Of a stretch of DNA of 64,000 bases, positions 31,084-43,421 are shown in pieces. Positions within the stretch are counted from its first letter, which is position 1, and every line of letters starts with the position of its first letter. The stretch is taken from contig NC_085124.1 in the NCBI RefSeq assembly GCF_030269925.1, forward strand, positions 11,594,001 to 11,658,000, read 5' to 3'. A model generated the notes under the pieces. The model worked only from the letters and a program-made list of their open reading frames with translations, ran no database searches and had not been told where the DNA came from. The position numbers and the translations under genes are program-made. Source of the stretch: Bombyx mori. Lineage: Eukaryota; Arthropoda; Insecta; Lepidoptera; Bombycidae.

Positions 31084-31843
31084 GCGTGCCATCAGAAAAT
31101 AGTCATAGCTAAAGCAAAGTTACAAAATATAATATCCAAATAAAATGAAACAACGCAATGTGTATATATACATATAATACATTACGTCGAGAGAGTAAAC
31201 AAAATTATTTTGCAAGATGTTGTTAAATTATACCTCTTCCGCTGTGAAAATTGATTTCCGTTGATTTTTATATATAATTTGTTTTTACCCTTAGCCTCCG
31301 CTTTCAAGGCATTTATTTCATGTCAATTAGAATAACAGATACGTTATTTCTTTGAAATCTTAGAATCTGACGAAAATACTTTCAATTACGAACAGCTAAT
31401 GGTCTTGTTGCTCAAATGATTGAAAGTTAGCAATGCGTAACCGCGGTGAAACCATGTCTCAGCCCACCCTGAAAATGTAATTTTCTTCTCGAGACTCAAT
31501 GAAGAATGTTATAATTCTTAGAACTTTGCAGCGGTGTCAAATAAAAAAAAATTCCCTGTATGAAAAAAACGATTAAAATGAAAGCGAACTCATATACATG
31601 TCCATCGATTCCAGAACATTCGGGAATCTCGATTAATTGAACGCCTATGTACAGGGTGAAGAGGAAGCAATCGAAGATAATAATTACAGATGGGTAAGCT
31701 TAGAGTACTCCGTATACGGTCTAAGTTGCTGATCGGGTAACTTTCTCGTGTAGAGTCAGACACTTAAAAGCTAGCACTTCAGTGTGTTCCGTGTCTGGAA
31801 ATGTATTTAAATGAAATTTCAAAATTTAAATGATAAATTCCAA
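31084..31843. other. Unassigned AT-rich stretch
   Basis: Nothing recognised. Confidence 0.4.
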
Positions 31844-32090
31844 TTATTTTTTTTTTGCTTTGCTGGGCTGGCGACCTCACCGCCCACCTGGTGTTAAGTG
31901 GTTACTGGAGCCCATAGACATCCACAACGTAAATGCGCCACCCACCTTGAGATATAAGTTCTAAGGTCTCAAGTATAGTTACAACGGCTGCCCCACCTTT
32001 CAAATCGAAACGCATTACTGCTTCACGGCAGAAATAGGCAGGGTGGTGGTACCCACCCGCGCGGACTCACAAAAGGTCCTAGCACCAATA
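31844..32090 (-). mobile_element. SINE, minus strand
   Basis: Complete body in reverse, with mutated tail (TGCTTTGCTGGGCTGGCG) and start (CCTAGCACCAATAATT). Confidence 0.87.
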
Positions 32091-32717
32091 ATTCTTTCAA
32101 TTCTTTCCAGTCTTTTCAATTTGAAATATTGATTGATTAACTCTAATCCTGGCACAACTGGCGTTCGTTAAGAACTCGCATCTTGTGCCATTAGGCGGAT
32201 CAAATCCTCGTTTTCATTGACTAGAAGAAAATTCAAAAGCGCCAAGTTCCTTTGTGACGTTTCCAAATATACTGTTATTTTACTTTGTTCACTTTGACAT
32301 CGATAAATGTCAATTCATTGGGAAAACGAAAGAAGCGCTCCTTTCATATAAAAATACGTCAGCACACAATTCTCCTGGCGCGGTTAACTTTCAAAAGATG
32401 TATGGGGAGAGCTGAGCAACCACCGATGAATTATTGATGTTCGCGACTTCGTGATGACCTAAATTGTATTGTCGATTCGCCTTTTTGTCATGAACTGAAT
32501 TGTTTTTTTTATACAAACACAGTCTATTTATTCTGCTATGAATAATGAAATGTTTTACTGTAATATTCGAGTGAAGTATGCTACATTCATTCCTTTTGCA
32601 AAAGTTGTATCATTTCTCTGAGATCGAATTAGCAAATGAAAACTCTTTTGATATTTTATAATGTTCAACTGTTCTATTACCGAATGCTGATACAAGTACT
32701 GGTACTGGTACTTTATT
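32091..32717. other. Unassigned AT-rich stretch
   Basis: Nothing recognised apart from a short (GGTACT)n-like patch near 32695. Confidence 0.4.
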
Positions 32718-32963
32718 ACTGGTAACTGATGGTAGGACCTCTTGTGAATCCGCGCGGGTAGGTCCCACCAACCTGCCTATTTCTGCCGTGAAGTAGTAAT
32801 GCGTTTCGGTTTGAAGGGTGGGGCAGCCGTTTTAACTATACTTGAGACCTTAGAACTTATATCTCAAGGTGGGTGGCGCATTTACGTGGTCGATGTCTAT
32901 GGGCTTCAGTAACCACTTAACATCAGGGGGGCTGTGAGCACGTCCATGAATACAAGCAAAAAA
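32718..32963 (+). mobile_element. SINE, plus strand
   Basis: TGATGGTAGGACCTCTTGTG through GGGGGCTGTGAGCACGTCC, with a degraded tail ending ACAAGCAAAAAATAAC. Confidence 0.87.
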
Positions 32964-34059
32964 TAACAAGTTATACGCCATCATCGAAATCATTTTTAAA
33001 TTCAACTAAAAAGCGATCTTCAGTCCAATGCGAATGTACCCCTAAACAGTGCCAGTAACACCAATACACCGCTGTCGGCCACCGCTCAAAACCTTTGATT
33101 AGATCCATCAAATAGATCGCTGCTATCCAAGAGATGCGACGCTCGAGTGAGCACTTATCGAACCGTGCAGGATCGAACACAGCCCCTTTATTAACTACCC
33201 GCATTATTAACCAGACTTTAATTAGCCCATAAATGGAACTACGGGACTTTCACCTTAGCCGTTACATGTGTAAATCTTCTGCAAAGGTTTTCTTTTTAAA
33301 TAGTAATTGTTATAAGGTACTTTATAGTAAGTCGAGACAAGATTAGACAACGTGTGAATGGAATAGGAAAGATTATAGAAAACCAAATGAAAAAGCTAAA
33401 ACTTGACAATTACTCTCGACAATTTTGACAAGAAATTTAATTTTGACGTTTCTCCTTTAGAAATTGGAATGCGAACTAAATAAGGTTTCTTTTTACCCGA
33501 CAATCTCTAGAAGTTAAGGATTTACTAGAATCAAATTTATATACAGAAGAAATTTAATTTGAAGAAATCTCCATTTCATTGAAACATGGACTAACAACAT
33601 CCCATCCTTTGAACTGGAAAGCAAAATATTTGAAATCTAGCTGTCGTATTTTACGAGATACCCTGGCGATCTCATTTAAATGCACTGACCCTAAAATTAA
33701 GCAGGATACAGGATAAGTATCCTGTGTTTATGCAAGGCTTGGTCATGTTAAGCCAACTGCTTAGGTAATTGAAATGGGTTGACAGGGTTAGACTGGTTGT
33801 GACTAATTTAATTGTTTATTCCCAAGTTAAAGCTTTTATAAAAAAAAGTCTGCGTTTCAGGACGCTAGACAGAAGTGATAGCTTAAGCTAATCTATGTTG
33901 AACTATTTAATATTGAAATTGTTTAACTTAAGAAAAACTTAGGTCATTACTAGAATTTTATGATAATGTAAGGATTGTAAGGATTGTATTGTACATTAAT
34001 ATGATAATGTAAGAAAAATTGTAACATACATTGAAAAAGATTTATAAATAGTTAAGAGT
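32964..34059. other. Unassigned AT-rich stretch
   Basis: A 77-codon minus-strand frame (32971-33204) has a less AT-biased composition but no motif that I know. The rest is blank. Confidence 0.35.
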
Positions 34060-34496
34060 TACATACGTTCTCAGTGCGCCATTTTGAGAAGGCGGCACGA
34101 CATGAGAACCCTCTCATCGTGGCCGCTGGAAACTTCATACCCGACCCAGTAGACCGAATGGTAAACCGTCGACGTCGCCCAAAGCACGTCATTACGGATC
34201 CTCCTGATCCATTAACGGTGCTTTTAGGCACCACAAGCACTGGTCACCGTCCTCGTCGAACCCGTCGCTTGCGACGAAGGGCTCGATGAGCGAATTAACC
34301 CACAGACACAGCCCACTGAGTTTCTCGCCGGATCTTCTCAGTGGGTCGCGTTTCCGATCCGGTGGTATATTCTGCGAAGCACTGCTCTTGCTAGGGTCAG
34401 TGTTAGCAACTCTCCGGTTTGAGCCCCGCGAGCTTACCTACAAACTTTAGGGCGAAGCTGAAATAGCCTCTCGAGGCTATCCGCATAGGTAGGAAA
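34060..34496 (+). mobile_element. LINE B 3' end, best copy
   Basis: The last ~75 codons of ORF2 are open: VRHFEKAARHENPLIVAAG, then RRRRPKHVITDPPDPLTVLL and RRTRRLRRRAR before TGA at 34288. They align with the LINE A C-terminus (YFDKAMRHDNRLIVAAADY, RRRPRHVLTDPSDPITFAL), so the families are related Jockey-type elements. The 3' UTR has the CCCACTGAG/CTCAGTGGG hairpin, the pseudoknot partner GATCCGG (34356) and a terminal AGCCTCTCGAGGCT hairpin, and ends GGTAGGAAAAAAA. It is 5'-truncated. Confidence 0.85.
34312..34362 (+). promoter_or_regulatory. Conserved 3' UTR hairpin with possible pseudoknot (LINE B)
   Basis: A 9-bp stem (34312-34320 with 34337-34345) closes a 16-base loop. Loop bases CCGGATC (34328-34334) can pair with GATCCGG (34356-34362). 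It has the same geometry as LINE A at 9670-9720, with one compensatory pair. Confidence 0.55.
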
Positions 34497-35104
34497 AAAA
34501 TACGATCTCAGTGCCGCTGCCGTATGCGTGAGAGAAAGAGAGGCCAGACAGACTATATAGCGCCGTAACGTGCTCCGTAACGAAGCGGTTTAGGTACCCC
34601 CCATAAGAAGTTATCACTTCAAAATATTGTATACTTATAGTTTATTTGTTGTTAATGTTTTTGTTAAATCGCAGAAGTATGTGAATTTCGTCTTTAATAA
34701 TTTCTTTGCTTTTATATTTTAAATAACATATGAAATAATACTAGAATATAACTAAATCGCTGGACAATTCGGAAATGCAAATTTTGTAAACCACTACTCA
34801 TAAATAGTAAGTGCACTGTAGATAAGCCAATTTTAATACCTGGTATTCACGTCCGCAATTATTCAGTGCAGTTATCCATCCACGACTATACCAATACTAT
34901 TTATGTGCGTAGAAAACAGTAATTTGCTTTTGGTCCAATTCACAATTGGGCTCTATGGAGCGTAACATCCGAGGTCTAACTTAGATATCGATTTTGGCCA
35001 CTTTCGGATTAAAATCTAGTCAAGAAGTTTTTAGCCATAGCCATGATTAAATACATATAATTACTTTGGACGATTATATTTTGATATAAGTCGAAACATG
35101 AACT
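34497..35104. other. Unassigned AT-rich stretch
   Basis: Nothing recognised; a GC-richer patch at 34505-34605 has no match in the window. Confidence 0.35.
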
Positions 35105-35215
35105 TTTAAAAGACATAATGCAGGGAGAGATGGCGCGACATCGTGAGACGCATCAAGTCTGCCCCTTCCAACACTACATGAGTGTCAAGAGTGACACGAT
35201 TCAGAAGAAGAATGT
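35105..35215 (+). pseudogene. LINE ORF2 C-terminal fragment
   Basis: One frame reads RERWRDIVRRIKSAPSNTT, stop, VSRVTRFRRRM. A tryptophan in a DR..WRDIVRR context close to the end is typical of LINE C-termini in moths. Too short to assign a family. Confidence 0.4.
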
Positions 35216-36346
35216 AGAATACGACTATTATCTACTAAGCCATTCTATTTCCTAGTCAATAATAGTGTTAGCTAGAAAGTAGCTTTATAGCCATATGCGA
35301 CATTCATATGCTGAAAATCATATTCATATATAGAAGTCCAACGTGTATAGTTGTTCTCTAAATCTTAATGATGACTAGCAGAAAAGTATAATGCGAATTG
35401 CGTAGAACCATCTATTGTGTCTATTATATTGGACTAGCCTATATTTAACAGTGACGACACATCTATGAATTCGCCCATAGCCTAATATCACAAAAGACCT
35501 ATAAAGCTTAATATTAATTATTAATTGATTACAGGTTTTCAAAATGAATTGAAGATTTTTAAAAAAACATTTTCTTTCCGGCGTCACAAAATAATTACAG
35601 GACCCAACTATGGTGCGACAATGGTAGCATCACCAAAATCAGTCGGACTGTTGAGACAATTGCAAAGATCCCCCATACTGATTAAGATTTGCCTACAGAC
35701 AAATCTTATCTCTTATATTAAAATTATCTTTGGCATCAAATCAGCTACTAGAAGAAGCACAAGAAGAAGATGACGCTATACCCGGCATGTTCACAGATAC
35801 ACAAACGCTCAAGACCTACCGATATTCAAACAGTCCGATCGTACCTAAATGTTGATTCCGCGTCGTCAAATTAATACATAGTTCACTACGCTTCGTTAAA
35901 AACCAATTTCATATACAAACGAAGGAATCACAACAACTAAATTCCATTCAGCTCCATATCATTGAATCGATTCAGTCACTCCACACAATGACTATACTAT
36001 GTACAATGTGGCGACCTCGGCCTGATCAAGCTTCCATATTGTACAAGAGTTTCTAATTAAATTTCTGTTTGATAATACAGATTTGTTAACCACGATGATT
36101 GAACTCATAATTGGCTTTAGATACTCGTTAACATAAATTCTGTTTTCTATTAAGAAAGCAAATTGTGTAATCAAAATGTTAAATCGTTAAATATAAAATG
36201 TGCGTTTGTGCATTTTATATTATAATATTAACTGATCTGTTTGCGTATGTCAAAAACAGTTGAAAATATTACATGGAATACTGTAACTGGAATAATGAAT
36301 TTCGCGCTTTTTATCGCCCCATCTTGGAACAAATTAACCTTATAAT
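35216..36346. other. Unassigned AT-rich stretch
   Basis: Nothing recognised. An 82-codon frame at 35525-35773 has no known motif. Confidence 0.35.
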
Positions 36347-36478
36347 ATATTTTTTATTGCCCTTGTGGGCAGACGAACATACGGCCCACTGATGGTGAGT
36401 GGTTACCGTCGCCCATGGACTTCAGCAATGCCAGGGGCAGAGCCAAGCCGAGCCTACCGAGATCTAGATCTAATTTAA
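36347..36478 (-). mobile_element. LINE C 3' tail
   Basis: On the minus strand: GGCTTGGCTCTGCCCCTGGC and the GTGGGCCGTATGTTCGTC tail. It sits directly against the end of the inverted segmental repeat. Confidence 0.78.
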
Positions 36479-36863
36479 ATGCCGCTAGCTCCTTGAACTC
36501 GCATCATGAAATTTTACGATCAATATTTTGTTTTTGAGCTCTCTCAGATCTGTGCGAATTCACGGATTACTTTATAAAGAAAACTAAGCATGGTTATGTC
36601 AGTACAGGGTTGATTGCTTCGTATAAAAATTGTGAAAATAAGTTTTTTTTTTATTGCCGTATAGGCAGACGAGCATACGACCCACTGATGGTGAGTGGTT
36701 GCCGTCGCCCATGGACTTCAGCAATGCCAGGGGCAGAGCCAAGCTGCTGCCTACCGCTCAATACTCTTCACAATACGTCGTTTGAAGGACATGTCATAGC
36801 GCTCGGGAAACACCGTGGAGGGGAGCTCATTCCATAGCCGGATGGTACGTGGCAAAAAAGATC
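36479..36863 (-). repeat. Inverted segmental repeat, right copy (partner 7659-8043)
   Basis: It shares the LINE C end and the ~165-base flank past its tail with the left copy, in opposite orientation. Confidence 0.8.
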
Positions 36864-36935
36864 TCTGGAAACGCACTCTGGATGACCGCAGTGGCTCCAG
36901 GTAGTATGGATGAACTCTACTCTTTTTGAACCTTT
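36642..36935 (-). pseudogene. LINE C ORF2 C-terminus and tail
   Basis: On the minus strand one frame reads RRVHPYYLEPLRSSRVRFQR, SFLPRTIRLWNELP, STVFPERYDMSFKRRIVKSI, ER and stop, longer and cleaner than the copy at 7624. HPYYLEPLRSSR...SFLPRTIRLWNELP..VFPERY is the standard insect LINE C-terminal pattern. The tail follows immediately. The longer minus-strand frame starting further right is out of phase with this. Confidence 0.7.
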
Positions 36936-37233
36936 TTTCCGAAAACTCTCAGTAAACACCTTCACTGCGGAGGAACATATCGGCTCGCCGCGGTACTTTC
37001 AGTTGGTGCTGACGAAAACTATGACCCCCGTACCAGCGTACGGACCGATTATTTCAGGTGTTTGTAAGAGTTTGACACCAACAGCTATATAGGTAGTATA
37101 AATTGTTTTCGCAAAGCTATAACATTTTAATCTACCTTAGTGCTGGTGGGTTGAGAAAGACCTGCCACGCTCTGGTGGAAATATCGTTGGGGGCACAATT
37201 CGACCCGCCGCCGCACCAGATGAAGTATGAATT

Positions 37234-37575
37234 GTTTTTTTTTATGAATGAGGTATTACTGGTAGTCCGGGGCCTTCCGAGTTTCACCAGGACCGGTGGG
37301 CGAGCAAAGGCTCAGCCAGGGGGGGTGGGATTTTCTAAGAACTGCCCGAGCGCCTCCAAAGGAGACCTAACAACTCAAAGGCAGCTGCTTCGCGAATGAA
37401 TCTACTACCGGATCGGAATCGCGACCCGCTGAGAAGATCCGGCGAAAAAACTCAGCGGGCTCATGTTTAGGTTAGGTTGTACATCGAACATCCCTAAGTC
37501 TGCTCCTAGTTTTAGAGCTGAAGGCGTCTAATGCAATGGATATTGGATCTGATGGATCCGTAAGGACTAGGGCGT
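37234..37575 (-). mobile_element. LINE A 3' end, 5'-truncated
   Basis: It contains the full 3' UTR in reverse (CTGGTAGTCCGGGGCCTTCC through the CCCGCTGAG hairpin) and the last ORF2 codons, ending near GGATCTGATGGATCCGTAAGG. The loop has a small A insertion. Confidence 0.8.
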
Positions 37576-37661
37576 GGACTGTAACGTTGATTGTGACATT
37601 GTGTCAAGTCACACAATTTATATACATGAAAGAATAAGTCGTTTTTTTTTGTATAAAACAT

Positions 37662-38046
37662 TGTTACGCCGGTAAGAGTAACGCCATCTATCGGCGAATA
37701 GTCGAACGAATATCGAAGAATCTAGTAGCACCTAGAACGCTCGAGAAGTACAAGGCCATCTATTGTCAGATAGCGGAAACGACTACTAGATATGTGTGGA
37801 ATATTCTCGATAATTCTAGGGATGGGATATCGGCTATAAAAGCGTTGCAGAGATGGCACGCAGTCAGTCAGTAATCGGAACTACTCGAAGCGAAACAGCG
37901 AACGGATCACCTGAAGCGAAGCGGAACAAGCGAATTGAGAGTTTTAAAGTGTTTGTTGAGTGTTTTAAGTGTTCTAAGTGTTGAATACAGTTTTTTATGT
38001 TTTACTTCGGCGGAAATTTATTTATCCCGAACCCCAGCGCGTAACA
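37662..38046 (+). mobile_element. Solo LTR
   Basis: This is a 385-bp unit with inverted ends TGTTACGC...GCGTAACA. Inside are a TATA box (GGCTATAAAAGCG at ~37834) and, about 30 bases on, an initiator-like CAGTCAGTCAGT, then an AT-rich terminator region. This is LTR promoter architecture. No primer-binding site, purine tract or coding sequence flanks it, so the internal part was lost by recombination. Flanking ACAT/ATAT is an imperfect 4-bp duplication. Confidence 0.72.
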
Positions 38047-38207
38047 ATATAACAGGGCTACTAACATAATTATTATGTGTATGTGACCTCTTGTTTAATT
38101 CCGATTCAAGGATTCGTCCTCGGATAATCTGCTCGACCTCGCTGCGAATCGACTTCCTACGTCAACAATATTATTATAATGTATATTTATACTAATACAT
38201 ATATAAA

Positions 38208-38380
38208 TCTACAGTGGTTTTTACGGATGTTCCGTTATAAATACTGAACCATGCACCGATTGACTTGAAACTTGGTATCCATGTAGAAACTACATATACT
38301 TAATGGATAGAGTAATATTTATATGGGTGTTATAATAATGTTAATTTTAAGTGCCCAACGAAGCGGGCGAGTACGGCTAG
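38208..38380 (+). mobile_element. Short Helitron
   Basis: It starts TCTACAGTGGTTTTTACG after an A and ends GAAGCGGGCGAGTACGGCTAG before a T. At 173 bp it is probably internally deleted. Confidence 0.7.
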
Positions 38381-38407
38381 TATTATATAAGTATATATAT
38401 ATTTCTG

Positions 38408-38510
38408 CGGTTTTTTTATTGCATTAACGAGTTACCGAAATCGCGGTCAGTCTGGTGTTTAGTGGTTCCTGGAGTACATGGACATCACAACGTAAGTGCC
38501 GCCACCGAAA
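38408..38510 (-). repeat. Decayed SINE tail
   Basis: TTTTTTTATTGCATTAACG, TCTGGTGTTTAGTGGTTCCTGG and AACGTAAGTGCCGCCACC match the SINE 3' half in reverse. Confidence 0.6.
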
Positions 38511-38851
38511 TTGATTTAAAACAATTTGCTGGACTGGAAACAAGTCATGTATGTGCCTCTACTTAATACTGTTAAAATATGCGAAAGTTTTTCCGACCGT
38601 ATCTTCCAGCTGAAGAAACATCAAAAGTGATCCCCGACGGATAACGAGGTTTAGATAAACTAACAAAAGACCTACGAGTATATTAAATAAGTTCAGAATG
38701 TAGTACTTCAATAAGTCGAGCTTAATAATATTTCTTTGTCAATAACGGCGGTTCGTCAGATTTGTCAGGCTTGCTCTTGTCTTTATTGTTCGTAAGCTCG
38801 TCTGTGTTTCTGAACTTTACTTAGCTTTAAGTAAACCATAACAAACTTAGT

Positions 38852-38990
38852 CTTTTTTTTTATTGTTTAGATGGGTGGACGAGCTGACAGCCCACCTGGT
38901 GTTAAGTGGTTATTGGAGCTCATAGACATCTACGACGTAAATGCGCCACCCACCTTGAGGTATAAGTTCTAAGGTCTCAGTATAGTTACA
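38852..38990 (-). mobile_element. SINE 3' half, minus strand
   Basis: Typical tail and body in reverse, stopping at TATAGTTACAG (5'-truncated). Confidence 0.87.
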
Positions 38991-39680
38991 GTCAGTTGTA
39001 CTAGATGCGTCAATGAGCTTAGTTATTGCGACTAAAGTAATGTTCCATAAAACACCTTTCAAACACACACCGAATAGTATTTTATCCAACGTTTCCGTTG
39101 GGAAAAACATCAAATATAAATTATCTAAGTGATTTATCCGGGCCGGATAGAGGATTTGACCCGCATTACCGGAGACCCGATTTATTTAAAGCAATACGCG
39201 CGAAAGGGTTTTCCTTTGATCCGTACATTGAACTGGTAATCGTAAATTATCGGTACAGTACAATGTAAATTCATTGATCATTAATCATGTGTAGTACGTA
39301 CAGGAAAAGGTTTTTTCTATTTAAAAAATTCTCATTGCTGTGGAACTTGGATTAAACAGTTGAAATATAAAAACGCTTTGCAAATGACAATTTTTCTCTT
39401 AAATATCTGTCCATAATCATTATATATGCTAATTTAAGACAAAACAGACAATTCTTACACAAATCTGGTATTAAATTATGTATTTTTAGCAACTAAAATT
39501 GCTAGTACTTCAATTACTTTATAAAAAAAAATTGCCCTCTGATACAAAAAGGATATTCTTATTTACCTATAAACTTCAAATATTTCTCCATATTGCTCGT
39601 AGAACAATAATAGTGGAAAGTAGTAATATTAGGTATTTAGAATATACTAAGTTGGAGCTACGCACTAAACTTTAATCTAT
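38991..39680. other. Unassigned AT-rich stretch
   Basis: Nothing recognised. Confidence 0.4.
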
Positions 39681-39818
39681 CATCGTCATTCTTTCCTATT
39701 ACCCTCTGCTGGGGTGTAGGGCTCGAATCATTTTTTTCCATTTACATCGGTCTTGGGCAGTCTGGTCTAGCTCCTCCCACGTCATGCCCAAGACCCCTAG
39801 CTCCTGCTCCACCGAAAT
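39681..39818 (-). pseudogene. LINE ORF2 C-terminal fragment
   Basis: The minus strand reads VEQELGVLGMTWEELDQTAQ, DRCKWKKMIRALHPSRG and a stop. TWEE...A.DR..WK.M.RAL.P..G is the usual end of several moth LINE polymerases. Only ~45 codons survive. Confidence 0.5.
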
Positions 39819-40222
39819 AATCTACAGTGTATATAATAGGGGTGACGCAGTAACTAATTTTTACCAAATTCCTTTTTTAAAGGACTTTTTTTGTGTGAAG
39901 TTAATTCAATGAAATATAAACTTTCTCTCTATTTCATTGTCATAGTTTCTGTATTTACAAAATAACACACTATTTTTCTATTTTGCTTTTATTTTAAATA
40001 AATAATAATAATATTAAACGAATGTATACAAGAAGCTTAACCGAACCTCATCAACTTCTGAGATAAGAAAGAAAGTAATCACACAGACAAGTCTGATCGC
40101 TAAGTTTTCGTATCTGTACATTAAATAAATAATAGGGAATCAATCACAAATGGGCATCTCTCAACCTAGGATTCTATGCTGTATGGGAACCAGAAGCTGA
40201 TAAACGGATACTTATACATATA
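39819..40222. other. Unassigned AT-rich stretch
   Basis: Nothing recognised. Confidence 0.4.
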
Positions 40223-40376
40223 CTAGCGGACCCGACAGACGTTGTCCTTCATACACAAAATGAATGAAATGAATGAATGAATACATACAAAAAAATTCAT
40301 TCAAATCGGTCCAGCCGTTTAGGAGGAGTTTAGTGACATACACACGTACATTAGAATTATATATATAAAGAATAGA
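40223..40376 (-). mobile_element. Short Helitron with (AATG)n inside
   Basis: On the minus strand it starts TCTTTATATATATAATTC after an A and ends ACGTCTGTCGGGTCCGCTAG before a T. The middle has collapsed to an AATG microsatellite. Confidence 0.68.
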
Positions 40377-41097
40377 TATAAAACAGCGCTACAAGGAGCA
40401 AATAAACCTGTTCGTCGATTCTCCGCTCAGGAATCAAGCACGCCACCCACTTTCCCACCGAGATAGTTAAATCCGTCAATACAAGCATAAAAAGTTTTAC
40501 GAAAGTAAGAAAAAACCACTAAACACTCTGTGTGATTTATTAACAAATCTTCTTCTTTACAAAATATAATAGAAAACACGATAACATAACTTTTGCAAGA
40601 ATTTTTTTTAATACAAAAGAACTATTTATTAAAGGCCACGATTTATATAAGAGCGATGTTGCAATTCTTAAATATTCCGAGGTTCGGTATATTTCGTGTA
40701 TTTTAATATTATTTTCTTGGGCTTACGCGGGCTATAGGATTAATTAAAGCTACTGTTACGGTTTTGTGTTTTTAATATCATTATACGACAACTGAGTCTT
40801 TTGTGACTACGAAAACTTTCATTTGAAATAAGCAATAATTAGCAATCAAGTTGTAAATAATAACGTGACAATAATAATAATTAGAAATTTGAATGTTAGT
40901 AACTATGCATGAATATCGCGTTAGACATTACCTTACGATGATAAATTACGTTCCGCTTCTAATGATCCAATTATTAAGATATTACGAACCTAATTCGTTA
41001 TCTCATTAATACTGAAAATAATTAAATATGTTTCTATTATCTGCTGACAGAGATATGTACCTAGAATTGTATGGTCAGCGAATTGGTTATAGCAGAG
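40377..41097. other. Unassigned AT-rich stretch
   Basis: Nothing recognised. Confidence 0.4.
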
Positions 41098-41341
41098 TTT
41101 TTTTTTACTGCCTAGATGTGTGGACGAGCTCACAGCCCACCTGGTGTTAAGTGGTTACTAGAACCCATAGACATCTACAACGTAAATGCGCCACACATCT
41201 TGAGATATAAGTTCTAAGGTCTCAGTATAGTTACAACGGCTGCCCCGCCCATCAAACCGAAACGTATTACTGCTTCACGGCAGAAATAGGCGGGGCGGTG
41301 GTACCTACCCGTGCGGACTCACAAGAGGTCCTACCACCAGC
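41098..41341 (-). mobile_element. SINE without tRNA head, minus strand
   Basis: Complete body in reverse, ending at CCTACCACCAG. Confidence 0.9.
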
Positions 41342-41539
41342 TATATTATATTATAGCTATTGAAGATGAAGTTACTTTTAAAATACTAATGGACTTGTTA
41401 CATTACGATTGTTTTTCAGTTTACGAAATACATTTATGTTTTTTTGTTATATAAACATATCAAAAACAATAAATCACTAGAATTCACTATCTGACAAATT
41501 TGCAAATGAACAAGGCTTGTCGTCCATTCAATGCCTTCA

Positions 41540-41953
41540 TCTATACCAATATTATAAAGAGGAAAGATTTGTTTGTTTGTACTGAATAGGCGCCGAAACT
41601 ACTGAACCGATTTGAAAAATTCTTTCACTGTTTGGAAGCTACACTATTCCTGAGTAACATAAGCTATAATATTTTTTGAAAAAAATAGGGATCCTTACTA
41701 AAACTCCAATAATGTAACCCAAGGTGTAAAAAAATTACCTAAAACATTCTTTACATCGCGTGCCCTGCGAAAACTATTGATGATAGAATAAAATAATGTA
41801 TTACGACTTTGTAGAACACATTATTATTTTCAAAAAGTGTCGCGACAGCATATGTCTAATTATTGTAGTTATGCCGCAATAATGTTATTTTATTTAAAAA
41901 AATAAAATAACGTTTTTGTTAAAGACCCGAGCGGAGCCGGAGCGGGCCGCTAG
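41540..41953 (+). mobile_element. Non-autonomous Helitron, family shared with 44232
   Basis: It starts TCTATACCAATATTATAAAG after an A, contains GAAACTACTGAACCGATTTG and ends GGAGCGGGCCGCTAG before a T. 414 bp, no coding sequence. Confidence 0.85.
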
Positions 41954-43321
41954 TAAATTCATAAATAAAGTATTTTTTTCTATGATATTCAAATCATAAG
42001 ACATTCGTATGATTTCATTTTGCCAACTCCAATCGACAAAACAGTCTACCTAACAAGAAACGTCTAGAACAAAATCAAAGTAATCCGTTGCGTGTCCGTA
42101 ATCTATGCTTTATTGTGGAATTACGTGTTCTGTTGGGTTCATGTTAATTCAATCGTCTTAGTTCTGCCCACGCTTCTCCCACGCAATTGCATCATTTACC
42201 CATTAGACAGTCGCTTGAGCTAGTACTGGAAGCTACTAAGCTGAATCTGCTAGTATTAGTCATTCTAAGTTCAGTATTAAAAGGTTTATATAAAAAAATA
42301 AGATGAGAAGTTAATTTTTTATTAGTTTTCTGCCATTTGAATTGTTTTTTGTATATTTTATTGACAATATATATTAAATAGGTACTTCATATTACGTACA
42401 TCTATAACTGTAACGTCGGAAAACTTGGATTAAATCCGTCTCTGACTCAGAGATATCTCGTATTGGATAGTTAAAATCGCATATAAGCATTTACAATTTT
42501 TATGGTAGTGGTAAAACTAAAATGATCATACATAAATAATTATAATCTGCCCGATTTAAATAGGTAGTTAACTACTATACGACTCTGGCAATTTTAAAAT
42601 TAGTATCGTATTTTGTTTGTTTACCAGTAGACATAAAACTACTTTTAAGGTTTAATTTCGCATTTTTTATTATTATCATAAAACATTGTTGTTTCCCATG
42701 ATTCAAATACTTCACAGTTTCCGTGGTCACAGTCGTGGTAGTCCGTTTAAGTAAAATGGCCGTGTGAAACAGTTTTAATTTAAATGAATATTCCACACCT
42801 TCTGTTCCGACACTAACAAAACCTTCTAAAACCTTCTAGAACCTATAAGGAAGGCTAAAAAGGAACGCTGTCCTCAAAGAGGATTGCGTTAAGCAGTGCG
42901 TAAATAGGTGTATAGGATAGATAACATAGTGAAATGAGGAATACAGGAATAAATTAAATACAGTCCTGGCTTTCTGAGTAATACGGACAGTTTTCATCAA
43001 ATACAAAGTCATGATCAAATACGAAATTTAAATGTTACACAAAATATAACTGTTGCAAGTTGATATATCTAACGCATGCTCGTGACTTCCACAATGAAGG
43101 GAGAGCTTCGCGCTTCGTCGTCATTGACGAAATTTGATAATTGATAATTGTAGCGTGTATTGCGCGCACGATTCGTTACCAGACATTATCGATGCCAAAT
43201 AAAAAGTTGAATTATGACACAGCCGATATGAAACACAATTGCGATTAGGAGGGAGCGACAAAAGGAAGATCTTCCAGTAAGCATATCGCTAACGGTCTGA
43301 ATATTCGGAAATATGCATTTC
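41954..43321. other. Unassigned AT-rich stretch
   Basis: Nothing recognised; two 60-73-codon minus-strand frames have no motif. Confidence 0.4.
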
Positions 43322-43421
43322 TTTTTATATCGCCCTTGTAGGCAGACGAGCATACGGCCCACCTGATGGTGAGTAGTTACCGTCGCCCCTAGACGTCAGC
43401 AATGCCAGGGGCAGAGCCAAG
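43322..43421 (-). mobile_element. LINE C 3' tail
   Basis: CCCTTGTAGGCAGACGAGCA and CAGCAATGCCAGGGGCAGAG in reverse of the LINE C terminus. Confidence 0.78.

Noticed and set aside
32971..33204. 77-codon minus-strand frame with many tryptophans
   Set aside because: No family pattern recognised; length compatible with chance.
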